In this document: one piece after another, positions 60,704-64,000 of the stretch
How positions within the stretch are numbered: the stretch's first letter is position 1
Layout: each line of letters opens with the position of its first letter
Notes under the pieces: model-generated
Databases searched by the model: none
Seen by the model: the letters and a program-made list of their open reading frames with translations, nothing else
Told to the model about the DNA's origin: nothing
Program-made: the position numbers and the translations under genes
From: CAWCDJ01 sp963794265
GTDB taxonomy: Bacteria > Acidobacteriota > Terriglobia > Bryobacterales > Bryobacteraceae
Direction of reading: 5' to 3'
NCBI GenBank assembly: GCA_963794265.1
Contig: CAWCDJ010000003.1
Location: 496,001 to 560,000 of the forward strand
Length of the DNA stretch: 64,000 nucleotides

Positions 60704-62660
60704 CCTGGCGCTTGCCGCATCGACGGTAGGGGCGGCCGGCTTGCCCTATTTTTCGGTGCTTTCGGAAGATGCGGGGGCGTGGCCGGCGATCCTCTCTTCG
60801 ATCGGGCTCGAACAGCGGCCGGCGGGTATTTCCCGGATCTTCGTAGCGCGCAGCGGCGCGGCCGCTTCGGCGGAATGGCCGGGGCGAGTGGACCGGGGAT
60901 CCTTTCTGATCCTCGAAGGGGAGTCGTCGCTGGCAGATCTGTTTGGGTTCCGGCGGGCGCCGGGCAAGGACGACGTGAAGGTGGCGAGCGTAATGGACGT
61001 TCACCGGCCGGGCTTGCCAATCATCTGGGAACGGGGCCTGGAACTGCCGGTCTTCGAGATGCCGGCCGGGGCGCAGGTTTTTGCGCGGGAGCGCTGGAGC
61101 GGCGCGCCGCTCGCGGCGGGGTTCCGGCGCGGTGCCGGGGCCGTACTGTGGATTGCGGTGCCGCCCGGGGAGCGGGGTTATGAGCGGTTCCCGTATCTGC
61201 TGCAGGCGCTGGGAGACCTGGGGCTGGAGGCGCCATTCGAGTCGGCCAGGTTGTGGGCGTTCTTCGATTCGTCTTACCGGTCGCGGGTAGACCTGGACTA
61301 TTTCGCCGAACGGTGGCGAAAAGCGGGAATCGGGGCGCTCCAGGTGGCAGCCTGGCATTTCTACGAGCCGGATGCGGAGCGCGATGCGTATTTACGAAAG
61401 CTGATCGAGGCGTGCCACCGTGAGGGCATTCTGGTGTATGCCTGGCTCGAGCTTCCCCACGTGAGCGATAAGTTCTGGAACGACCATCCGGAATGGCGCG
61501 AGAAGACGGGCGTGTTGCAGGATGCGCAGCTCGACTGGCGCAAGCTGATGAACCTTTCGAACCCGGAGTGCTTCCGGGCCGTAGCGGCGGGGGTGAGCGG
61601 TCTGGGGGCGCGATTCGACTGGGACGGCGTCAATCTTGCGGAGTTGTATTTCGAGTCGCTCGAGGGGATCGGGAATCCTTCGCGGTTCACGCCGATGAAC
61701 GACGATGTTCGGGGCGAGTTCCGGAAATTGGCTGGGTTCGATCCGATCGAGTTGTTTTCGGTCCGGAAAGATGGGGAGTCGCGGCGGAAGTTCCTGGAGT
61801 TCCGGGCCGGCCTGGCGGTCCGGATCGAGAGGCAGTGGCTGGCGGTGCTTGAGGACATGCGCCGCAGGAAGCCGGATCTGGATCTGGTGCTGACGCATGT
61901 GGACGACCGGTTCGACACGGGGATGCGGGATGCGATCGGCGCGGATGCCGGGGCCGTGCTGCCGCTCGTCGAGAATCACAATTTCACCTTCCTGATCGAA
62001 GATCCGGCGACCGTGTGGAACCTCGGTCCGCAGCGGTATCGGACGATTGCGGAGCGGTACCGGGCATTGACCAAACGACCTGACGAGCTGGCGATCGACA
62101 TCAACATCGTCGACCGTTACCAGGACGTGTACCCTACCAGGCAGCAGACCGGCACGGAGTTGTTCGAGTTGGTGCACGAGGCGGCCGCGAATTTCGAGCG
62201 GGTGGCCCTGTATTTCGAAAGTTCGCTCCTTCCTCCGGACCTGCCCCTGCTGCCCGCGGCCGGTGCGGGGGTGCGGAGCGTGGAACGGTTGGGTGGGAAG
62301 ACCGTGGTGGATGCGCGGTTCCCCGTGGGGATCCGGTGGAAAGGTCCGGCGGCAGTGGACGGTGAACCGTGGCCGGCGAGGGACGACCGGACTGTTTGGC
62401 TGCCGGCGGGGCGGCACAGCGTGGAGGCCGCCGAAGGCGGAGGCGGCCCGCGATTATTGCGGCTGAACGGGGAACTCCAGGCGGCTCGGTGGCCGGGTAC
62501 GGGCGTGCTCGAATTCAGCTACCGGAGCGCCGCGCGAGCGATCGCGGTGCTCGATCGGGCGCCGGGACGAGTGGAAGTGGACGGGGTGGAGGAGAAGGGG
62601 ACCTCGAAGACATTGCTGCTGCCGCGGGGCCAGCACTTCGTAACCGTGACATCGAACTGA
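60687..62660 (+). CDS. Exported protein with putative TIM-barrel glycoside hydrolase-like domain
   Basis: 657 residues. Signal peptide MRLLVSLALAASTVGA. Residues 20-170 beta/alpha with no name. Residues 185-480 look like a TIM barrel: LWAFFDSSYRSRVDLDYFAE, IGALQVAAWHFYEPDA, CHREGILVYAWLELPHVSD, WDGVNLAELYFESLEGIG, LDLVLTHVDDRFDTGM, LAIDINIVDRYQDVYPT. This order (strand, acidic residue, 'YAWLELP') resembles GH-like barrels such as the GHL10 and PelA hydrolase groups. Acidic residues at strand ends (E in NLAELY, D in AIDINI) are candidate catalytic positions. C-terminal 150 residues form a beta-sandwich. Linked by overlap to the TPR/barrel gene. Confidence 0.55.
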   Translation: MRLLVSLALAASTVGAAGLPYFSVLSEDAGAWPAILSSIGLEQRPAGISRIFVARSGAAASAEWPGRVDRGSFLILEGESSLADLFGFRRAPGKDDVKVASVMDVHRPGLPIIWERGLELPVFEMPAGAQVFARERWSGAPLAAGFRRGAGAVLWIAVPPGERGYERFPYLLQALGDLGLEAPFESARLWAFFDSSYRSRVDLDYFAERWRKAGIGALQVAAWHFYEPDAERDAYLRKLIEACHREGILVYAWLELPHVSDKFWNDHPEWREKTGVLQDAQLDWRKLMNLSNPECFRAVAAGVSGLGARFDWDGVNLAELYFESLEGIGNPSRFTPMNDDVRGEFRKLAGFDPIELFSVRKDGESRRKFLEFRAGLAVRIERQWLAVLEDMRRRKPDLDLVLTHVDDRFDTGMRDAIGADAGAVLPLVENHNFTFLIEDPATVWNLGPQRYRTIAERYRALTKRPDELAIDINIVDRYQDVYPTRQQTGTELFELVHEAAANFERVALYFESSLLPPDLPLLPAAGAGVRSVERLGGKTVVDARFPVGIRWKGPAAVDGEPWPARDDRTVWLPAGRHSVEAAEGGGGPRLLRLNGELQAARWPGTGVLEFSYRSAARAIAVLDRAPGRVEVDGVEEKGTSKTLLLPRGQHFVTVTSN

Positions 62661-62708
62661 GTTTGGTGTGACAATCGTATCTAACTGAGCTAGGATGGCC
62701 AGTGGCGA

Positions 62709-63089
62709 ATGACGGATGTCGCGTTACAGCACGGAACCCCTGATATTCCCGATAAGCTCTACTTCAAGATCGGGGAAGTGAGTGAGTTGCTCGGGGTGGA
62801 GCCGTATGTCCTGCGGTACTGGGAGGGGGAGTTTCCGGCGCTTTCTCCGAAGAAATCCGGAACGGGCCACCGGCTATATCGGCGAAAGGACGTAGAACTG
62901 CTCTTGCGGATCAAGCATCTGCTCTACGAGCGGCGGTTTACGATCGAGGGAGCGCGCCAGGCACTGCATGTCGAGGTGCGGGCGCCGAAAGCGAAACCGG
63001 CGAAGCGATTGCAGCAGGAGTTGTTCTCCGACGATCCGTTACCCGAAATACGCAGGGAGCTCGAAGACATCCTGCAAATGCTGAAATAA
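62709..63089 (+). CDS. MerR-family transcriptional regulator
   Basis: 126 residues. Winged-HTH of the MerR family: KLYFKIGEVSELLGVEPYVL then RYWEGEFPAL and GHRLYRRKDVELLLRIKHLL, with a short C-terminal helix (LQQELFSDDPLPEIRREL). The HTH lies close to the N-terminus and there is no effector domain, as in minimal MerR regulators. Convergent with parB. Target unknown. Confidence 0.85.
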   Translation: MTDVALQHGTPDIPDKLYFKIGEVSELLGVEPYVLRYWEGEFPALSPKKSGTGHRLYRRKDVELLLRIKHLLYERRFTIEGARQALHVEVRAPKAKPAKRLQQELFSDDPLPEIRRELEDILQMLK

Positions 63090-63090
63090 C

Positions 63091-63984
63091 CTACGGCTCG
63101 CCGACGATGGTGGAGTAGATGCGGTCGAGGTCCTCGGGATTGTAGTAATCGATTTCGATGCGGCCACCCTTCTGCTTCGGCTTCTCGACGATGCGGACGC
63201 GCGTGCCGAGGATGCGCTGAAGCTCCTGGATGGCGGCTTTCACGTTGGGATCGGTTTCGATTTCATCGAGGTGCTTCGGCTTGCGGCCTTCCGTCATTTT
63301 TTGAGTGACACGCTCGATCTGGCGGACGGACCAGCCCTGGGCGACGCTCTTTTCGGCGACCTCACGCTGGAGTTCGGCGGTGGGGAGGCTGAGGAGGCAG
63401 CGTCCGTGGCCGGCCGAGAGGCGGCGTTCGGCGATCAGTTGCTGGATATCGGGGGGCAACTGGAGCAGACGCTGGAAGTTCAGAATGGTTGTGCGGTCCT
63501 TGCCGGTACGTTGTCCAATCTGCTCGGCATTCAGATTGAGTTCCCTTCCGAGGCGGTCGTAGGCGATGGCGGTTTCAATGGGGTTGAGGTCCTCGCGTTG
63601 GATGTTCTCGATGAGGGTGATTTCAAGGAGGCGATCATCCGCAACGTTTTCAACGACGATGGGGACGTGGGAGAGACCGGCCAGTTTGGCGGCGCGCCAG
63701 CGGCGCTCTCCGGCAATGAGTTGGAATCTGGTGCCAGAGGGACGAACGACCAGCGGTTGAATAATTCCGTTGGAGCGAATGGATTGGGCTAGCTCGGAGA
63801 GACGTTCACTCTGAAAGATACGGCGGGGCTGCAGGGGATTCGGGTCGATGGCATCGATGGGAACCGTCCCCGTAGGCTCGGGTGGCAGCGGAGCCGGGGC
63901 AGGCGGCGGTGCCTGCGTGCGGGTCTGGAGAAGGGCATTGAGTCCCTTACCGAGAGCTTTGCGCTGACTTTCTACCTTGTTCAT
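63091..63984 (-). CDS. parB: Chromosome partitioning protein ParB
   Basis: 297 residues. ParB/Spo0J: N-terminal ALGKGLNALL (ParA-activating type), CTPase motif IQPLVVRPSGTRFQLIAGER then RWRAAKLAGL (GERRWRA) and ENIQREDLNPIETAIAYDRL, HTH TGKDRTTILNFQRLLQLP, and C-terminal dimerisation region (RIEIDYYNPEDLDRIYSTIV). It binds parS near the origin and, with ParA, moves origins apart. parA, if next to it, would lie beyond the window. ATG at 63982-63984. Confidence 0.95.
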   Translation of the reverse strand: MNKVESQRKALGKGLNALLQTRTQAPPPAPAPLPPEPTGTVPIDAIDPNPLQPRRIFQSERLSELAQSIRSNGIIQPLVVRPSGTRFQLIAGERRWRAAKLAGLSHVPIVVENVADDRLLEITLIENIQREDLNPIETAIAYDRLGRELNLNAEQIGQRTGKDRTTILNFQRLLQLPPDIQQLIAERRLSAGHGRCLLSLPTAELQREVAEKSVAQGWSVRQIERVTQKMTEGRKPKHLDEIETDPNVKAAIQELQRILGTRVRIVEKPKQKGGRIEIDYYNPEDLDRIYSTIVGEP

Positions 63985-64000
63985 GATCCAGAATCTCTTT

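Overview
The window reads as chromosome of an acidobacterium of the Solibacter/Bryobacteraceae type. This rests on gene content: a TIGR03437-like secreted protein (1647-2696), a DUF1080 exported hydrolase, an 825-residue duplicated orphan ABC permease of the acidobacterial kind (53793-56270), high-GC coding sequence, and a short dispersed inverted repeat in intergenic gaps. dnaA-dnaN-gyrB (52762 down to 47642, minus strand) and parB (63984-63091) place the right half close to the replication origin. DnaA-box-like sequences sit on both sides of dnaA.

Layout. 1-8585: ordinary chromosome. It holds a Cache-domain remnant cut by the window edge, a DUF1080 protein, a TIGR03437-like protein, then a tightly packed minus-strand operon (radical SAM, aldo/keto reductase, radical SAM-SPASM, GT2 glycosyltransferase) and an isoprenylcysteine-methyltransferase-like membrane enzyme. 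9371-30053: a 20.7-kb genomic island integrated into the 3' half of a tRNA-Ala(GGC) gene. It is bounded by a 48-bp direct repeat and carries its own tyrosine integrase beside the distal repeat. 30008-47581: housekeeping and envelope genes (lipoprotein plus ABC exporter, cellulose-synthase-like GT2, acs, MBL hydrolase, ygfZ, PHP phosphoesterase, DUF892, accA, HlyD plus ATPase, an ECF sigma/anti-sigma pair, a PLP decarboxylase). 47642-53103: gyrB, dnaN, dnaA, tRNA-Gly. 53131-63984: exported protein, ADOP permease, rsmI, a serine beta-lactamase-fold enzyme, a TPR/barrel protein coupled to a TIM-barrel-like protein, a MerR regulator and parB.

The island is the most interesting part. Its left arm runs integrase, SF1 (UvrD-like) helicase, archaeo-eukaryotic-type primase, AlpA-like HTH, HTH protein and DUF2924. 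The middle is cargo with a WG-repeat exported protein, a triple TonB-C exported protein and an unknown membrane protein. The right arm has a translationally coupled trio (small protein, coiled-coil protein, S49/ClpP-like protease of the phage head-maturation type) and a DUF3489 gene. No terminase, portal, capsid or tail gene is visible. This combination suggests a phage satellite, a degenerate prophage or a replicating integrative element. The DUF3489 gene is split by a complete recombinase-in-trio (RIT) element with 91-bp terminal inverted repeats. Beside the tRNA end lies a two-domain protein (P-loop kinase-like plus deoxycytidylate deaminase) of the DcdV/AvcD anti-phage nucleotide-depletion family, so the island probably carries defence cargo.

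No homology search was run. Family names come from reading motifs, and start sites were chosen from overlaps, signal peptides and visible ribosome binding sites.
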